Assembly (NCBI GenBank): GCA_003213135.1 | Contig: QCNT01000002.1 | Coordinates: 62,001 to 126,000 of the forward strand | DNA: 64,000 nt | Origin: Pelagibacteraceae bacterium AG-426-I15 | Lineage (GTDB): Bacteria; Pseudomonadota; Alphaproteobacteria; Pelagibacterales; Pelagibacteraceae | Reading direction: 5' to 3' | Shown here: one piece after another, positions 35,111-45,881 of the stretch | How positions within the stretch are numbered: position 1 is the first letter of the stretch | How the letters are laid out: the number at the start of each line of letters is the position of its first letter | Translations under genes and position numbers: made by a program | Notes under the pieces: generated by a model | What the model was told of the DNA's origin: nothing | The model's input: only the letters and a program-made list of their open reading frames with translations | The model's database searches: none

Positions 35111-35851
35111 ATGGAAGCAAAAAAAAGAGCAGAAATCATAACAAAATGGATTGACGATTATTGTGTTAAATCGTCATTTAATCCAAAATCTTTAGTCGTA
35201 GGAATTTCTGGAGGTATAGACTCTTCCGTTGTTAGCGCTTTATGTGCAAAAACTGGAAGAAAAACAATTGTATTAACAATGCCAATCAAACAAATTAAGT
35301 CTCAAAACGATCTAAGTTTAATTCATGCCAAGTGGTTAAAAGAAAAATATAACAACATAGAACATCACTTAATAGACATGGATAAAATTTTTGAATCTTT
35401 CTCTGAAGTGTTAAGTAATTTTAATAACGAGCATGGTTATGCTAATTCGAGGGCAAGACTAAGAATGGCTTCTTTATATCAGGTTGCTGCAGCTAATTCA
35501 GGATTGGTTGTGGGAACAGGAAATAAAGTGGAAGATTTTGGTGTGGGTTTTTATACCAAATATGGAGACGGCGGAGTAGACATTTCTCCAATTGCTGATT
35601 GTACAAAAACTCATGTATGGGAACTTGGAAAATATCTGGGTGTGTCTGAAAAAATTATAAACTCAGAGCCAACAGATGGACTATGGAATGATGGTAGAAA
35701 CGATGTGCAACAACTTGGTATGACCTATAAAGAACTTGAAAATGCAATGAAAGATAAAAACGACCAAAATTATAAAAAATATTTAGAGATTAGAAAAAAA
35801 AATTTACACAAAATGAACCCAATACCGGTATGCACATTTAATGAAGAATAA
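35111..35851 (+). CDS. nadE: NAD synthase, ammonia-dependent
   Basis: This 246-aa protein has the ATP-pyrophosphatase loop SGGIDSS (33-39), GTGNKVEDFGVGFYTKYGDGGVDISPI near residues 137-160 and no N-terminal glutaminase domain. It therefore converts deamido-NAD to NAD using ammonia. The last step of NAD synthesis precedes nadK, which lies at 50488. It has a reasonable Shine-Dalgarno (GAGAGGT). It overlaps cysS by 11 nt. Confidence 0.93.
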   Translation: MEAKKRAEIITKWIDDYCVKSSFNPKSLVVGISGGIDSSVVSALCAKTGRKTIVLTMPIKQIKSQNDLSLIHAKWLKEKYNNIEHHLIDMDKIFESFSEVLSNFNNEHGYANSRARLRMASLYQVAAANSGLVVGTGNKVEDFGVGFYTKYGDGGVDISPIADCTKTHVWELGKYLGVSEKIINSEPTDGLWNDGRNDVQQLGMTYKELENAMKDKNDQNYKKYLEIRKKNLHKMNPIPVCTFNEE

Positions 35852-37202
35852 TCAAATTAATCTATTTAACACTTTAACAGGAAAGAAAGAGAATTTTATC
35901 CCAATTAATCAAAAAAAGATTGGAATGTATGTTTGTGGACCCACGGTTTATGATTTTCCACATATAGGAAATGCTAGGCCGCTAGTTGCATTTGATGTTT
36001 TATACAGAGTTTTGATAAAAATTTTTGGAAAAAAAAATATAACTTATGTGAGAAACATAACCGATATAGATGATAAAATTATAGAAAGTTCAAAAAATAA
36101 AAAAATATCTATTAAAGAACTTACATCAAAAATTACAAAAAGTTTTCATGATGATTGTAAATATTTAAATTGTTTAAAACCAAGTTTTGAACCTAAAGCC
36201 ACAGAACATATCAAAGGTATGATTTCTATGACTGAAAATTTATTGAAAAACAATCATGCTTATGAAAAAGATAAACATGTATATTTTTCCATAAATTCTT
36301 TTCAAAATTATGGAAAGTTATCAAAAAAAAATCCAGACGAATTAGTTGCCGGAGCTAGAGTAGAGGTTTCAAAATCAAAAAAACATCCACTCGATTTTGT
36401 TCTTTGGAAACCATCTTCAAATGAAGATCCTGGCTGGACTTCTCCATGGGGCAGAGGAAGACCTGGTTGGCATTTAGAATGTTCGGTTATGAGTGAAAAA
36501 TTTCTTGGAAAAAATTTTGATATTCATGGAGGAGGATTAGATCTAATTTTTCCTCATCATGAAAATGAAATTGCGCAATCATGTTGTGCAAACAATGCAG
36601 AAAAATTTGCAAACTATTGGTTACATAATGGATACGTTACCTTTAATAAGGAAAAAATGTCAAAATCTTTAGGAAATATTATAACTATTGAAAAGATGAG
36701 AAAATCAATTAATGGACAGGTTATTAGACTTGCTTTGTTAAGCTCACACTACAAACAGCCACTAGATTGGAATGAAAATTTAATTAAAGAAAGTAAAAAC
36801 ACTCTTGATAAATGGTATACTCAGTTTGAAAATATTAATGAAGATGTTTTAAACGAAGATTTGTTAGAACCACTTTTGGAAGACATAAACACTCCAGGCT
36901 ATATAGCAAAACTTCATTTACTTTATGACAAGGCATCTAAAGGAGACAGTTCTTCAAAAAAACTTTTTCTAGCTGGATGTAAACTTATAGGGTTACTAGA
37001 GGAAGATCGAGAAACATGGAACAAATTTAAAAAATCAACATCAATGATTGATGAGAAGACTATTCAAAACAAAATAAAAGATAGAGATGAAGCAAGAAAA
37101 AAAGGAGATTATAAATTAGCCGATAATATTAGAAAAGAACTTGAAAGCAGTGGAGTAATTATTGAGGACAAAGGGGACAAAACATTTTGGAAATACAAAT
37201 GA
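35841..37202 (+). CDS. cysS: Cysteinyl-tRNA synthetase
   Basis: The 453-aa class I synthetase has the HIGH motif as PHIGNARP (40-47), zinc ligands beginning with Cys32, then WHLECSVMS, HGGGLDLIFPHHENEIAQS and the KMSKS loop (near 271-275). These are hallmark CysRS features. It is coupled at both ends: 11-nt overlap with nadE, and a 4-nt ATGA overlap with cimA. Confidence 0.97.
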   Translation: MKNNQINLFNTLTGKKENFIPINQKKIGMYVCGPTVYDFPHIGNARPLVAFDVLYRVLIKIFGKKNITYVRNITDIDDKIIESSKNKKISIKELTSKITKSFHDDCKYLNCLKPSFEPKATEHIKGMISMTENLLKNNHAYEKDKHVYFSINSFQNYGKLSKKNPDELVAGARVEVSKSKKHPLDFVLWKPSSNEDPGWTSPWGRGRPGWHLECSVMSEKFLGKNFDIHGGGLDLIFPHHENEIAQSCCANNAEKFANYWLHNGYVTFNKEKMSKSLGNIITIEKMRKSINGQVIRLALLSSHYKQPLDWNENLIKESKNTLDKWYTQFENINEDVLNEDLLEPLLEDINTPGYIAKLHLLYDKASKGDSSSKKLFLAGCKLIGLLEEDRETWNKFKKSTSMIDEKTIQNKIKDRDEARKKGDYKLADNIRKELESSGVIIEDKGDKTFWKYK

Positions 37203-38800
37203 GCAAAGAAAAAATATATATTTTTGATACTACATTAAGAGATGGGGCTCAAACAGAGGGTGTTTATTTTTCTATTGATGATAAAAATAAAATTGCGAAA
37301 GCGTTAGCGGATCTTGGTGTTGATTACCTAGAAGGCGGATGGCCCGGAGCTAATACCTTAGATACTACTTTTTTTAACAAACCTCCTAAGTTAGGAAAAA
37401 CTACTCTCACAGCTTTTGGCATGACCAAAAAAAGCGGTAGAAGTGCCCAAAACGATCCTGGATTATCTTCAATTTTAAATTCAAATACTTCAGCAGTTTG
37501 TTTAGTAGGAAAATCCTGGGATTTCCATGTTGACAAAGCCTTGGGTATTACCAAAAAAGAAAATCTAGATAATATCAAAGAGTCAGCAAAGCTATTTATT
37601 AACAAAAAAAAAGAATTCATGTTTGATGCTGAACATTTTTTTGATGGATATAAAAATAACCCTCAGTACGCTTTGAGTTGTTTAAAAGCTGCATACGATG
37701 AAGGCGCAAGATGGATTGTTCTTTGCGATACGAATGGAGGAACACTACCTAATGAAGTTGGGGAAATTGTTTCAAAAGTAGCAAAAATAATTCCTGGAAA
37801 AAATCTTGGTATACATGCACATAATGATACTGAAAATGCCGTAGCCAACTCTTTGACAGCTGTATTATCTGGCGTACGCCAGGTTCAAGGAACAATTAAC
37901 GGTTTGGGAGAAAGATGCGGTAATGCAAACTTAATGTCCGTAATTCCCTCACTTGTTTTAAAGGAGTCTTTTTCTAAAAAATTTGAAATAGGTATTTCTT
38001 CAAATAAAATGAAAACTTTAACAGAATGTTCTAGATTATTGGACGAAATATTAAATAGAAAATCTAACAGACACTCCGCTTATGTAGGAGCCTCAGCTTT
38101 TGCGCATAAAGGAGGTCTTCATGTGTCAGCAGTTACAAAAGATCCAAAAACTTACGAACATATAAATCCAAATCAAGTTGGAAATTTTAGAAATATTGTA
38201 GTTTCTGATCAATCAGGAAAATCCAATATTATGTCCAGGTTAGAAAAGTATGGAATAAAAATTGATAAGAATGATCCAAAAGTTCAAAGCCTGCTTAACG
38301 AAGTTAAAGATAGAGAGTTTGCAGGTTATTCCTATGATGGAGCAGACGCATCATTTGAATTGTTGGCAAGACGTCTATTGGGTGAAATACCTAAGTATTT
38401 AACCATTTCTAAATACGATGTTTCTGTAAAAAGAGACTCAAAAGATAAAATAAATTCTTATGCAAAAGCACACATAGAAGTTGATGGAAAAGAAATTATT
38501 TGTGAAGGATCTGGTAATGGACCAGTGAATGCATTAGACAATGCTATTAGATCAAATGTTGACAGGGTTGGGAAATATTCAAAATATTTAAAAGATTTGA
38601 AACTGGTTGATTACAAGGTAAGAATTTTAAACACCGGAACAAATGCAACAACTCGTGTTTCGATTGAAAGTACAGATAAAGATGGAAAAAATTGGTTCAC
38701 GATAGGCGTATCTCCAAATATAATAGACGCATCTTTTAAAGCTTTAATAGATAGCCTTGATTATAAACTATACAAAGAAAAAGCCCCAGCAAATGACTAA
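37199..38800 (+). CDS. cimA: (R)-citramalate synthase
   Basis: From the ATG at 37199, the protein has 533 residues. The DRE-TIM barrel begins FDTTLRDGAQTEGVYFS, contains EGGWPGAN, HAHNDTENAVANSL and GLGERCGNA (metal and catalytic residues), and a C-terminal regulatory domain of the LeuA type follows. The EGGWPGAN and TEGVYFS variants are typical of CimA-type proteins rather than isopropylmalate or homocitrate synthases. It makes citramalate from pyruvate and acetyl-CoA, a threonine-independent route to isoleucine. Confidence 0.88.
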   Translation: MSKEKIYIFDTTLRDGAQTEGVYFSIDDKNKIAKALADLGVDYLEGGWPGANTLDTTFFNKPPKLGKTTLTAFGMTKKSGRSAQNDPGLSSILNSNTSAVCLVGKSWDFHVDKALGITKKENLDNIKESAKLFINKKKEFMFDAEHFFDGYKNNPQYALSCLKAAYDEGARWIVLCDTNGGTLPNEVGEIVSKVAKIIPGKNLGIHAHNDTENAVANSLTAVLSGVRQVQGTINGLGERCGNANLMSVIPSLVLKESFSKKFEIGISSNKMKTLTECSRLLDEILNRKSNRHSAYVGASAFAHKGGLHVSAVTKDPKTYEHINPNQVGNFRNIVVSDQSGKSNIMSRLEKYGIKIDKNDPKVQSLLNEVKDREFAGYSYDGADASFELLARRLLGEIPKYLTISKYDVSVKRDSKDKINSYAKAHIEVDGKEIICEGSGNGPVNALDNAIRSNVDRVGKYSKYLKDLKLVDYKVRILNTGTNATTRVSIESTDKDGKNWFTIGVSPNIIDASFKALIDSLDYKLYKEKAPAND

Positions 38801-39497
38801 TAGAATTGGTTTTCTTCTTGTAAAACCTCAGTTACCAGAAAATATAGGTTTTTGTGCTAGAGGCCTAAAAAACTTTGGTTTTAAAAATTTGGATTTGGTA
38901 AATCCAAAAGAATCATGGCCAAATAAAAAAGCGATTGCAACATCAGTAGGAGCTAAAGATATTCTTAAAAATACAAAAGTCTATACCAATATTAAAGAAG
39001 CAATTAATAAGTATGATATTGTTTATGCTTCTTCAGCGAGAAGGAGAGATATAAACAAAAAACATCTTTCCTTTAACCAATTTATTAAAAGTTTAAAAAA
39101 AAATAAAAAAAAAAAAATTGGAATTATATTTGGACCAGAAGCATCAGGTTTGTCAAATGAGGACATAGCATACTCGAACTATATCTTTAAAATTCCCGTA
39201 AATAAAAAATTTGAGTCTATTAATCTTTCTCATAGTGTAATTTTAATTTGTTATGAGATATTTAAAATTGTAAAAGTGAGTTATTTTAAAAAAGATAAGA
39301 AACTAGAAGATATTGTAAGCAAGGAAAAACTTAATGTATTTACAGATTTTGTTGAAAATCGATTGGAAAAAAAAGGTTTTTTTTCTCCTAATGAAAAAAG
39401 AAAAACAATGTTAATAAATTTAAGAAATATTTTTGGAAGAATTCAATTGAGCAACAAAGAATTAAGGATATTATCCAGTATTTTTAGTAGAATATAA
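38793..39497 (+). CDS. trmJ: tRNA 2'-O-methyltransferase, TrmJ-like SPOUT family
   Basis: Starting at the ATG at 38793, the 234-aa SPOUT protein has [22 protein letters not shown] at the N-terminus, [17 protein letters not shown] (about 109-125) and [15 protein letters not shown], the knot motifs of TrmJ/TrmL-type enzymes. TrmJ methylates the ribose of residue 32 in certain tRNAs. An upstream in-frame ATG at 38757 would start inside cimA and is unlikely. The segment before the SAM-binding motif is coded by a 9-A and a 13-A run. It overlaps cimA by 8 nt. Confidence 0.85.
   Translation: MTNRIGFLLVKPQLPENIGFCARGLKNFGFKNLDLVNPKESWPNKKAIATSVGAKDILKNTKVYTNIKEAINKYDIVYASSARRRDINKKHLSFNQFIKSLKKNKKKKIGIIFGPEASGLSNEDIAYSNYIFKIPVNKKFESINLSHSVILICYEIFKIVKVSYFKKDKKLEDIVSKEKLNVFTDFVENRLEKKGFFSPNEKRKTMLINLRNIFGRIQLSNKELRILSSIFSRI
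39095..39117 (+). repeat. Long poly-A tract (A9-T-A13) inside trmJ
   Basis: Two A runs separated by one T code for the Lys/Asn-rich segment just before the SAM-binding knot. The reading frame is intact here. The 13-A run is among the longest homopolymers in the window and is prone to slippage or sequencing error. Confidence 0.85.
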
Positions 39498-39503
39498 GAG
39501 TAA

Positions 39504-39531
39504 TTGACAAATATATTAGAAGGATTATAAA
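39504..39531 (+). promoter_or_regulatory. Promoter of rpsD
   Basis: A perfect TTGACA (39504-39509) and TATAAA (39526-39531) with a 16-nt spacer lie immediately upstream of rpsD. Transcription starting about 7 nt after the -10 element leaves only 3-5 nt before the ATG at 39542, so the mRNA should be nearly leaderless. No Shine-Dalgarno is present (CGTTTTTTT). Confidence 0.65.
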
Positions 39532-39541
39532 CGTTTTTTTT

Positions 39542-40159
39542 ATGACAAAAAGAATAAGAGCAAAGCATAAAGTAGACAGAAGATTAAAAGTAAATCTTTG
39601 GGGCAAACCAAAGAGTCCATTTAACACTCGTAATTATCCTCCTGGTCAGCATGGCCAAAGCAAAAAAGGTAAGCCAACAGATTATGGAATACAGCTTAAT
39701 GCAAAACAAAAATTAAAAGCTTATTATGGCAATATTAATGAGAGACAATTTAGAAATATTTATCGAAAAGCAATTAAAAAGAGGGGAGATTCAACTGAAA
39801 ACTTAGTCAGTTTATTAGAAACAAGGTTAGATACTATAATTTACAGATCTAAGTTTGCCCCAACTGTTTTTGCTGCTCGTCAACTAATTAACCATGGACA
39901 TTTTAGAGTAAACAAAAAAAAAGTTAATGTATCTAGTTACAGAGTAAAAGAAGAAGACTTAATTGAGATAAAAGACAAATCTAAATCATTAACTATAATT
40001 GAGGTATGTTTGAATAGTAAAGAGAGAGATGTTCCTGAATACATTCAGATTGACAGCAAAAATAAAACTACAAAGTTGGTTCGTGTGCCAAAATTTTCAG
40101 AAATACCATATCCGACAGTTATGGAACCCAAACTAGTTATCGAGTACTACTCAAGATAA
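39542..40159 (+). CDS. rpsD: 30S ribosomal protein S4
   Basis: The 205-aa protein has the conserved N-terminal [20 protein letters not shown] region, [20 protein letters not shown] and an S4 RNA-binding domain with [45 protein letters not shown]. It nucleates assembly of the small subunit. It lies next to the grxD-bolA-pur unit, an order common in alphaproteobacteria. It overlaps the convergent grxD end by 9 nt. Confidence 0.97.
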   Translation: MTKRIRAKHKVDRRLKVNLWGKPKSPFNTRNYPPGQHGQSKKGKPTDYGIQLNAKQKLKAYYGNINERQFRNIYRKAIKKRGDSTENLVSLLETRLDTIIYRSKFAPTVFAARQLINHGHFRVNKKKVNVSSYRVKEEDLIEIKDKSKSLTIIEVCLNSKERDVPEYIQIDSKNKTTKLVRVPKFSEIPYPTVMEPKLVIEYYSR

Positions 40160-40474
40160 AAGAGATTTGTCTTGTAATAATTTTTTTAGCTCACCTTTTT
40201 CGAACATTTCTTTAACTATATCGCAACCACCAACAAATTCACCTTTAACATATAATTGAGGTATTGTAGGCCAATCAGTGAAATCTTTTATTCCTTGTCT
40301 AAATTCATCACTCTGCAAAACATTAATGCCCTCAAATTTAACATTTAAATGTTTTAAAATATTTGTCACAGCCATTGAAAAGCCGCATTGAGGAGCTTCG
40401 GGCGTACCCTTCATAAAAAGCACAATATCATTTGTATCCAGGATACCTTTAATTTTTTTATTTATCTCATCCAT
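40151..40474 (-). CDS. grxD: Monothiol glutaredoxin, Grx4 type
   Basis: From the ATG at 40474, the protein has 107 residues with the CGFS active site at residues 30-33 after KGTPEAPQ. It also has [23 protein letters not shown] with the glutathione-binding cis-Pro and GG. Such proteins carry Fe-S clusters with BolA partners; the bolA gene overlaps it by 8 nt. An in-frame start at 40504 would extend into bolA and is less likely. Its 3' end overlaps rpsD. Confidence 0.92.
   Translation of the reverse strand: MDEINKKIKGILDTNDIVLFMKGTPEAPQCGFSMAVTNILKHLNVKFEGINVLQSDEFRQGIKDFTDWPTIPQLYVKGEFVGGCDIVKEMFEKGELKKLLQDKSLLS
40152..40187 (+). terminator. Intrinsic terminator of rpsD, inside the grxD coding end
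   Basis: CAAGATAAA and TTTGTCTTG form a 9-bp stem with one wobble pair around AGAGA; seven Ts follow after TAATAA. It overlaps the rpsD stop (40157-40159) and the last grxD codons on the other strand, so one stretch serves as protein code and transcript end. Confidence 0.65.
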
Positions 40475-40703
40475 TTTTTTCCTCTGTCGTAAGAGCAAGC
40501 GCATGAAGTTCGTTTCCCATCTTACCTTTTAATGCCTTATAAACCAATTTATGTTGCTCAACTTTAGATTTCCCATTAAAAATTTTAGAAATTATTTTTG
40601 CAGAATAATGGTTACTATCGCCAGCCGTATCTACTAGTTCAAGAGTTGCATCAGGAAAAGCACTCATGATCATATTTGAAATTTCATTTTTAGTTAATGC
40701 CAT
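40467..40703 (-). CDS. bolA: BolA family protein
   Basis: A 78-aa protein with the BolA fold, [56 protein letters not shown] in short segments: a conserved acidic-rich start, the conserved His in HKLVY (about residue 53) and the Cys/His ligand region. It pairs with the Grx4 encoded next. The Grx4-BolA complex handles Fe-S clusters and iron sensing. It overlaps purL by 14 nt and grxD by 8 nt. Confidence 0.88.
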   Translation of the reverse strand: MALTKNEISNMIMSAFPDATLELVDTAGDSNHYSAKIISKIFNGKSKVEQHKLVYKALKGKMGNELHALALTTEEKNG

Positions 40704-42882
40704 TATATTTTTTATACCATTGATTGTTATAAAAATGAAGATCTTTTATTTTTAAATTAAGTACTTTTTCTATTTCAAATGTGTCATTTTGTACTTCAGC
40801 AACATGATCAAAAAAAACATTATTTTTTTTTAAAATATTTTCAACTTTGCTTTTATTATTTGGAGAAATCTCAATTAAATATCTGCCTTGATCTTCTCCA
40901 AAGAAATATTCAATATGATTCGTAAGCTTCTTTGGTTTAAAAATCTTTAAACCCAATCCAGAAAACATCGACATTTCAGCTAAAGAGACAAGAATACCGC
41001 CAGATGAAATATCATGAGCGGATTGAACAAGATTATCTTTTATTAATTTTAAAACTGCCAAACCATTATTTTTCTCATTTGTAAGATTTATTTCAGGAGG
41101 TGGACCATCAAAAATTGAAAAATTTTCTTGTAAAAAAGCACTTTGATCTAGATGACCAATTGTTTTTCCAATAATTAATATAAGATTTCCAGTTTTTTTT
41201 GTATTTATATCAATAACTTTTTTTAAGTTTTCTATAACTCCTACTCCACCAATAACAGGTGTTGGATATATACTTTTAGAGTTAGTTTCATTATAAAAAG
41301 ACACATTTCCTGATACAATTGGATAATTTAAAAATTCACATGCTTCTTTTATTCCCTCCAAGCATTCAACAAACTCTCCCATAACTTCCTTCTTTTCCGG
41401 ATTCCCAAAATTTAAACAATTGGTAATAGCCAAAGGTTTGGCGCCGACAGAAATTAAATTTCTCCAATTTTCGCATACGATTTGTTTGCCGCCTACCTTA
41501 GGATCGGCTTTACAATAATTTGCCGAGGAGTCAACAGATACAGCTATTGCTTTATCTTTTTTATGAATTCTTATAACGGCAGAGTCTCCACCAGATTTTT
41601 GTATAGTGTCACACATTACAATTTGATCATATTGATCTGTAATCCAGTTTTTATTTGAGTGATTTGGTGAAGAAAGTATTTTTATTAGAGCATCTTCTAT
41701 TTTAATTTTTTTTAAATCTTTTACTTTAACCTTATTTTTAATTGGTTTAGATTTAGACCAACTTCTATCATAAACTGGTGCTTTATCCGCCAATGCCTTA
41801 ATTGGAATATCAGCAACTTTTTTATTATCGTAATTCAATATTAATCTATTAGTATCTGTTGTTTTGCCAATTACAACAAAGTCAAGGTCCCACTTATCAA
41901 ATATTTTTTTTGCTTCTTTTTCTTTATCATCTTCTAGAATTAACAACATTCTTTCCTGACTTTCAGACAACATCATTTCATACGGTGTCATATTTTTTTC
42001 TCTACAAGGTACTTTGTTTAGATCTAACTCTATTCCCAGTTTGCCTTTAGAAGCCATTTCAACACTCGAAGATGTAAGTCCTGCAGCACCCATGTCCTGA
42101 ATTGATATTATTGAATTATCTTTCATTAATTCAAGGCATGCTTCTAAAAGTAATTTTTCAGTAAAAGGATCCCCAACTTGAACTGTTGGTTTTTTTTCAT
42201 CAGAATTTTCGTCAAATTCTGCTGAAGCCATAGTTGCTCCATGTATACCATCTCTTCCTGTTTTTGAACCAACGTAAACAACCGACTTGTTTATTCCTTT
42301 GGCTTTAGAATAAAATATTTTATTTTTATTTGCATGACCTATTGCCATTGCATTTACTAAAATATTTTCATTATAAGTACTATTAAATTTAATTTCTCCT
42401 CCAACAGTAGGTATGCCAACAGAATTACCGTAACCACCTATACCTGAAACAACACCATTTAATAAATTTTGAGTTTTACTATTTTCAGGTGAACCAAAAT
42501 GAATGGAGTTCATTAAAGCTATTGGCCTTGCCCCCATAGTGAAGACATCTCTCAATATTCCACCCACTCCAGTAGCTGCACCCTGATATGGTTCGATAAA
42601 AGATGGGTGATTATGACTTTCTATTTTAAAAACTATGGCATCATCGTCCCCGATATCAATAACACCCGCATTTTCACCTGGCCCCTGAATTACAATTTCA
42701 TTTTTAGTAGGTAGTTTTTTCAAATGTATTCTTGAGGATTTGTAGGAACAGTGTTCATTCCACATTGCAGAAAAAATACCAAGCTCTAATAAATTTGATT
42801 CTCTTCCTAGCAGATCTTTTATTTTTTTATATTCCTCGAGTTTTAATCCGTGTAGTTTTATTTGATCGTTTGTTACAGACAT
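40690..42882 (-). CDS. purL: Phosphoribosylformylglycinamidine synthase, large subunit (small-PurL type)
   Basis: The 730-aa protein carries two ATP-grasp-like AIRS-type repeats with [44 protein letters not shown] and [14 protein letters not shown] in the first. [18 protein letters not shown] is in the second. This is the short Bacillus-type PurL that needs separate PurQ and PurS, both present 2 nt and further upstream. It makes FGAM from FGAR, glutamine and ATP. It is last in the pur unit before bolA. Confidence 0.97.
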   Translation of the reverse strand: MSVTNDQIKLHGLKLEEYKKIKDLLGRESNLLELGIFSAMWNEHCSYKSSRIHLKKLPTKNEIVIQGPGENAGVIDIGDDDAIVFKIESHNHPSFIEPYQGAATGVGGILRDVFTMGARPIALMNSIHFGSPENSKTQNLLNGVVSGIGGYGNSVGIPTVGGEIKFNSTYNENILVNAMAIGHANKNKIFYSKAKGINKSVVYVGSKTGRDGIHGATMASAEFDENSDEKKPTVQVGDPFTEKLLLEACLELMKDNSIISIQDMGAAGLTSSSVEMASKGKLGIELDLNKVPCREKNMTPYEMMLSESQERMLLILEDDKEKEAKKIFDKWDLDFVVIGKTTDTNRLILNYDNKKVADIPIKALADKAPVYDRSWSKSKPIKNKVKVKDLKKIKIEDALIKILSSPNHSNKNWITDQYDQIVMCDTIQKSGGDSAVIRIHKKDKAIAVSVDSSANYCKADPKVGGKQIVCENWRNLISVGAKPLAITNCLNFGNPEKKEVMGEFVECLEGIKEACEFLNYPIVSGNVSFYNETNSKSIYPTPVIGGVGVIENLKKVIDINTKKTGNLILIIGKTIGHLDQSAFLQENFSIFDGPPPEINLTNEKNNGLAVLKLIKDNLVQSAHDISSGGILVSLAEMSMFSGLGLKIFKPKKLTNHIEYFFGEDQGRYLIEISPNNKSKVENILKKNNVFFDHVAEVQNDTFEIEKVLNLKIKDLHFYNNQWYKKYNGIN

Positions 42883-42883
42883 T

Positions 42884-43561
42884 TTAATTAATTAAGCTTA
42901 AAAATAAAGGCAGACCATCTTCACTAGAAAGTAATTTGTCGGACATTCTTTCAGGATGAGGCATCATACCTAAAATATTTTTATTATTATTAAATATTCC
43001 AGCTATATTGTTTATGGAACCGTTTGGATTTGAATTACTATCTATTTCGCCTTTTTCATTACAATATTTTATTGGTATCAAATCATTATCTTCCAACTCT
43101 TTTAAATGTTCTTTATTTGTAAAATAATTGCCTTCATTGTGAGCTATATTCAATTTTAATACTTCTTCAGATTGATATTTGTTAAAGAATTTATTTTTAT
43201 TAGAAATAACTTTCACAAAAATATCTTTCGAAATAAATTTTAAACCTGAATTTCTTAATAAAGCACCTTTTAAGAGACCGCACTCAATCAAAATTTGAAA
43301 ACCGTTACATATACCTAAAACTAATGCTCCCTTTTTCCCTGCATCAACTACTTCTGATAGAATATTTGATTTTGCGGCTATTGCTCCTGATCTTAGATAA
43401 TCACCGTAAGAAAATCCACCAGGTAAAACAATTAAATCTGATTTTGGAAGTTCCGTTTCTTTATGCCAGACCATAGAATTTTTAAATTGTAACTTTTCTA
43501 ATGCTATAGCAATATCTCTGTCACAATTTGATCCCGGAAAAACTATAACTGATGATTTCAT
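42884..43561 (-). CDS. purQ: FGAM synthase glutaminase subunit
   Basis: The 225-aa class I glutamine amidotransferase has [18 protein letters not shown] (46-62), the nucleophile Cys85 in GICNGFQ and the His-Glu pair in MMPHPER near the C-terminus. It supplies ammonia to PurL. It overlaps purS by 4 nt and precedes purL by 1-2 nt. Confidence 0.96.
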   Translation of the reverse strand: MKSSVIVFPGSNCDRDIAIALEKLQFKNSMVWHKETELPKSDLIVLPGGFSYGDYLRSGAIAAKSNILSEVVDAGKKGALVLGICNGFQILIECGLLKGALLRNSGLKFISKDIFVKVISNKNKFFNKYQSEEVLKLNIAHNEGNYFTNKEHLKELEDNDLIPIKYCNEKGEIDSNSNPNGSINNIAGIFNNNKNILGMMPHPERMSDKLLSSEDGLPLFLSLIN

Positions 43562-43800
43562 CCTGCTTTTTTAATTTTAAAATCTTCTATAATTTGATTT
43601 ACCAAAAGTTTTTCACACATTTCTTTTACCTGATCGATAGCTTTTGAGGAGTCTTTTTCATCTACATCTATCTCAAAATACTTTCCTTGTCTTACTTGAG
43701 TTAAATTTTTAATTCCTATGTTTTTAAGGGTCTGACTTACCACCTTACCCTGGGGATCAAGCACATCTTTTTTCAAGGTGACTGTAACTTCAAATTTCAA
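43558..43800 (-). CDS. purS: FGAM synthase PurS subunit
   Basis: This 80-aa protein starts KFEVTVTLKKDVLDPQGKVV and has the PurS fold signature GIKNLTQVRQGKYFEIDV. It bridges PurL and PurQ. It lies between purC (1-nt gap) and purQ (4-nt overlap). Confidence 0.94.
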   Translation of the reverse strand: MKFEVTVTLKKDVLDPQGKVVSQTLKNIGIKNLTQVRQGKYFEIDVDEKDSSKAIDQVKEMCEKLLVNQIIEDFKIKKAG

Positions 43801-43801
43801 T

Positions 43802-44587
43802 TTATTTTTTTTTAATACTAATTGAGGTTGGTTTTTTAAAATTTACTTCACTTATATTAGTTGTTTCTGGCATAATGCCCAATCTCCTCGCAACTTCCTG
43901 ATAAGCTTGAATAATATTTCCAAGATCCTTTCTGAAACGATCTTTGTCTAGTTTTCTCTCGCTTTTAACGTCCCACAGTCTACAAGTGTCAGGGCTTATT
44001 TCGTCTGCCAAAATAACTTCTTTTTTATCATTTTCCCACAATCTTCCAAACTCCAATTTAAAATCAACCAACTTAATTCCAACACCCCTAAACATTCCAG
44101 ACATAAAATCATTAATTCTAAAAGTTGTTTCTTCAATTTTTGAAAGTTCATCTATAGTTGCCCAATTAAATGCAAGAATATGTTCTTTGGCAACCAGAGG
44201 ATCTCCCAACTCATCATTTTTATAAGAGTACTCTAATAAGGGTTTGTCCAATATGGTCCCATCAGCTATTCCCAATCTTTTTGTTAGTGATCCTGTCGCT
44301 ATATTTCTTATAATAACTTCGATAGGTATAATCTCAACTAGCTTAACAAGTTGTTCTCGCATGTTTAATCTTTTTACTAAGTGAGTTTTAATACCCGCTT
44401 GATTTAAATTTTGTAAAATGTGCTCAGAGATACGATTATTCAAAACACCTTTGCCTTCAACATTTGCTTTTTTTTGATTGTTGAAAGCAGTCGCATCATC
44501 TTTAAAATGCTGTATAGCTAAACCTTTTTCCTTAGTTTCGTAAAGAATTTTAGCTTTCCCTTCGTAAAGTTTTTTTCCTTTATTCAT
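43802..44587 (-). CDS. purC: SAICAR synthetase
   Basis: A 261-aa enzyme with [44 protein letters not shown] and [14 protein letters not shown], characteristic of PurC. It joins CAIR and aspartate. It is coupled to purB upstream by a 4-nt overlap. Confidence 0.96.
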   Translation of the reverse strand: MNKGKKLYEGKAKILYETKEKGLAIQHFKDDATAFNNQKKANVEGKGVLNNRISEHILQNLNQAGIKTHLVKRLNMREQLVKLVEIIPIEVIIRNIATGSLTKRLGIADGTILDKPLLEYSYKNDELGDPLVAKEHILAFNWATIDELSKIEETTFRINDFMSGMFRGVGIKLVDFKLEFGRLWENDKKEVILADEISPDTCRLWDVKSERKLDKDRFRKDLGNIIQAYQEVARRLGIMPETTNISEVNFKKPTSISIKKK

Positions 44588-45879
44588 TTTTTCAAAACTC
44601 TTTTAAAAATTACATCAATTTTTCTTGTGTGATAACTAAAATCAAATAATTTTTTTAAAATATTAACAGGTATTTTGTCCTTGATTATCTGATCTTTTGA
44701 TAAACTTTCGTAAAAAGAGGTGTTTTTCTCAAGAGAACTAATTGCACATTTTTGAACAACTCTGTAAGCCTTATCTCTTTTCATTCCTTTTGATGTGAGT
44801 TCTAACAATACCCTTTGTGAAAAAAATATTCCTTTTGTTAAATTTAAGTTTTTTATCATATTATTTTTATTAACTTTCATTGACTTGATAACGCCATCTA
44901 ATCTATTCAACGCAAAATCTATTGTGACAGTTGCGTCAGGACCAATATTTCTTTCAACACTAGAATGTGAAATATCCCTTTCGTGCCAAAGGGCAACATT
45001 TTCTAAAGCAGGAATTACAGTAGCTCTAACTAATCTTGCTAAACCCGTTAAATTCTCAGTAAGAACAGGATTTTTTTTATGAGGCATCGCGGAAGAACCC
45101 ATTTGTTTTTTTTTAAAAAATTCTTCAACCTCCGATACTTCAGTTCGTTGCAAATGTCTTATTTCTATTGATAATCTTTCGATCGAGCTTGCAATAATTC
45201 CCAAAACAGAAAAAAAGTAAGCATGTCTATCTCTTGGAATAATTTGTGTTGATACTGGCTCTACATCTAAATTTAATTTTTTAGCAACATAGCTTTCTAC
45301 TCTCGGGTCTATATTTGCAAAAGTTCCAACAGCACCAGATATTGCACATGTCGATATTTCTTTAATTGCTTTTTTAAGTCTTGAATGACTTCTAGAAAAC
45401 TCTTCATAATAAGTTAACATTTTTAATCCAAATGTTATCGGTTCTGCGTGTATCCCATGACTTCTACCTATACACAAAGTATATTTATGTTTTAAAGATT
45501 GTTTTTTTAATGATTTTAATAAATTTTCTAAATCTTTTAAAATTATTAACCCAGATTGTTTTAATTGAATATTAAAGCATGTATCTAAAACATCTGATGA
45601 AGTCATGCCTTTGTGCAAAAAACTTCCTTCTTTTCCAACTTTTTCAGTAATTGAAGTTAAAAAAGCTATTACATCATGTCTAACTTTTCCTTCCAGAGCA
45701 TTAATTCTTACAACATTTATTTTTGATTTAGATTTGACTTTATTAACAACACCTTTTGGAATTATTTTATATTTTTCCATGGCCTCTGCAGCCGCCAACT
45801 CTATTTTAAGCCAAAGGTTATACCTATTTTTATCAAGCCAAATTTCTTTTACTTCTTTTCTAGAATATCGCTCTATCAT
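44584..45879 (-). CDS. purB: Adenylosuccinate lyase
   Basis: The 431-aa fumarase/aspartase-fold enzyme has [11 protein letters not shown] at the N-terminus and the signature [11 protein letters not shown] mid-protein. It also has [16 protein letters not shown] with catalytic residues. It acts twice in purine synthesis, removing fumarate from SAICAR and adenylosuccinate. First of the purBCSQL genes here on the minus strand; only map and sfsA lie upstream of it. Confidence 0.95.
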   Translation of the reverse strand: MIERYSRKEVKEIWLDKNRYNLWLKIELAAAEAMEKYKIIPKGVVNKVKSKSKINVVRINALEGKVRHDVIAFLTSITEKVGKEGSFLHKGMTSSDVLDTCFNIQLKQSGLIILKDLENLLKSLKKQSLKHKYTLCIGRSHGIHAEPITFGLKMLTYYEEFSRSHSRLKKAIKEISTCAISGAVGTFANIDPRVESYVAKKLNLDVEPVSTQIIPRDRHAYFFSVLGIIASSIERLSIEIRHLQRTEVSEVEEFFKKKQMGSSAMPHKKNPVLTENLTGLARLVRATVIPALENVALWHERDISHSSVERNIGPDATVTIDFALNRLDGVIKSMKVNKNNMIKNLNLTKGIFFSQRVLLELTSKGMKRDKAYRVVQKCAISSLEKNTSFYESLSKDQIIKDKIPVNILKKLFDFSYHTRKIDVIFKRVLKK

Positions 45880-45881
45880 TT

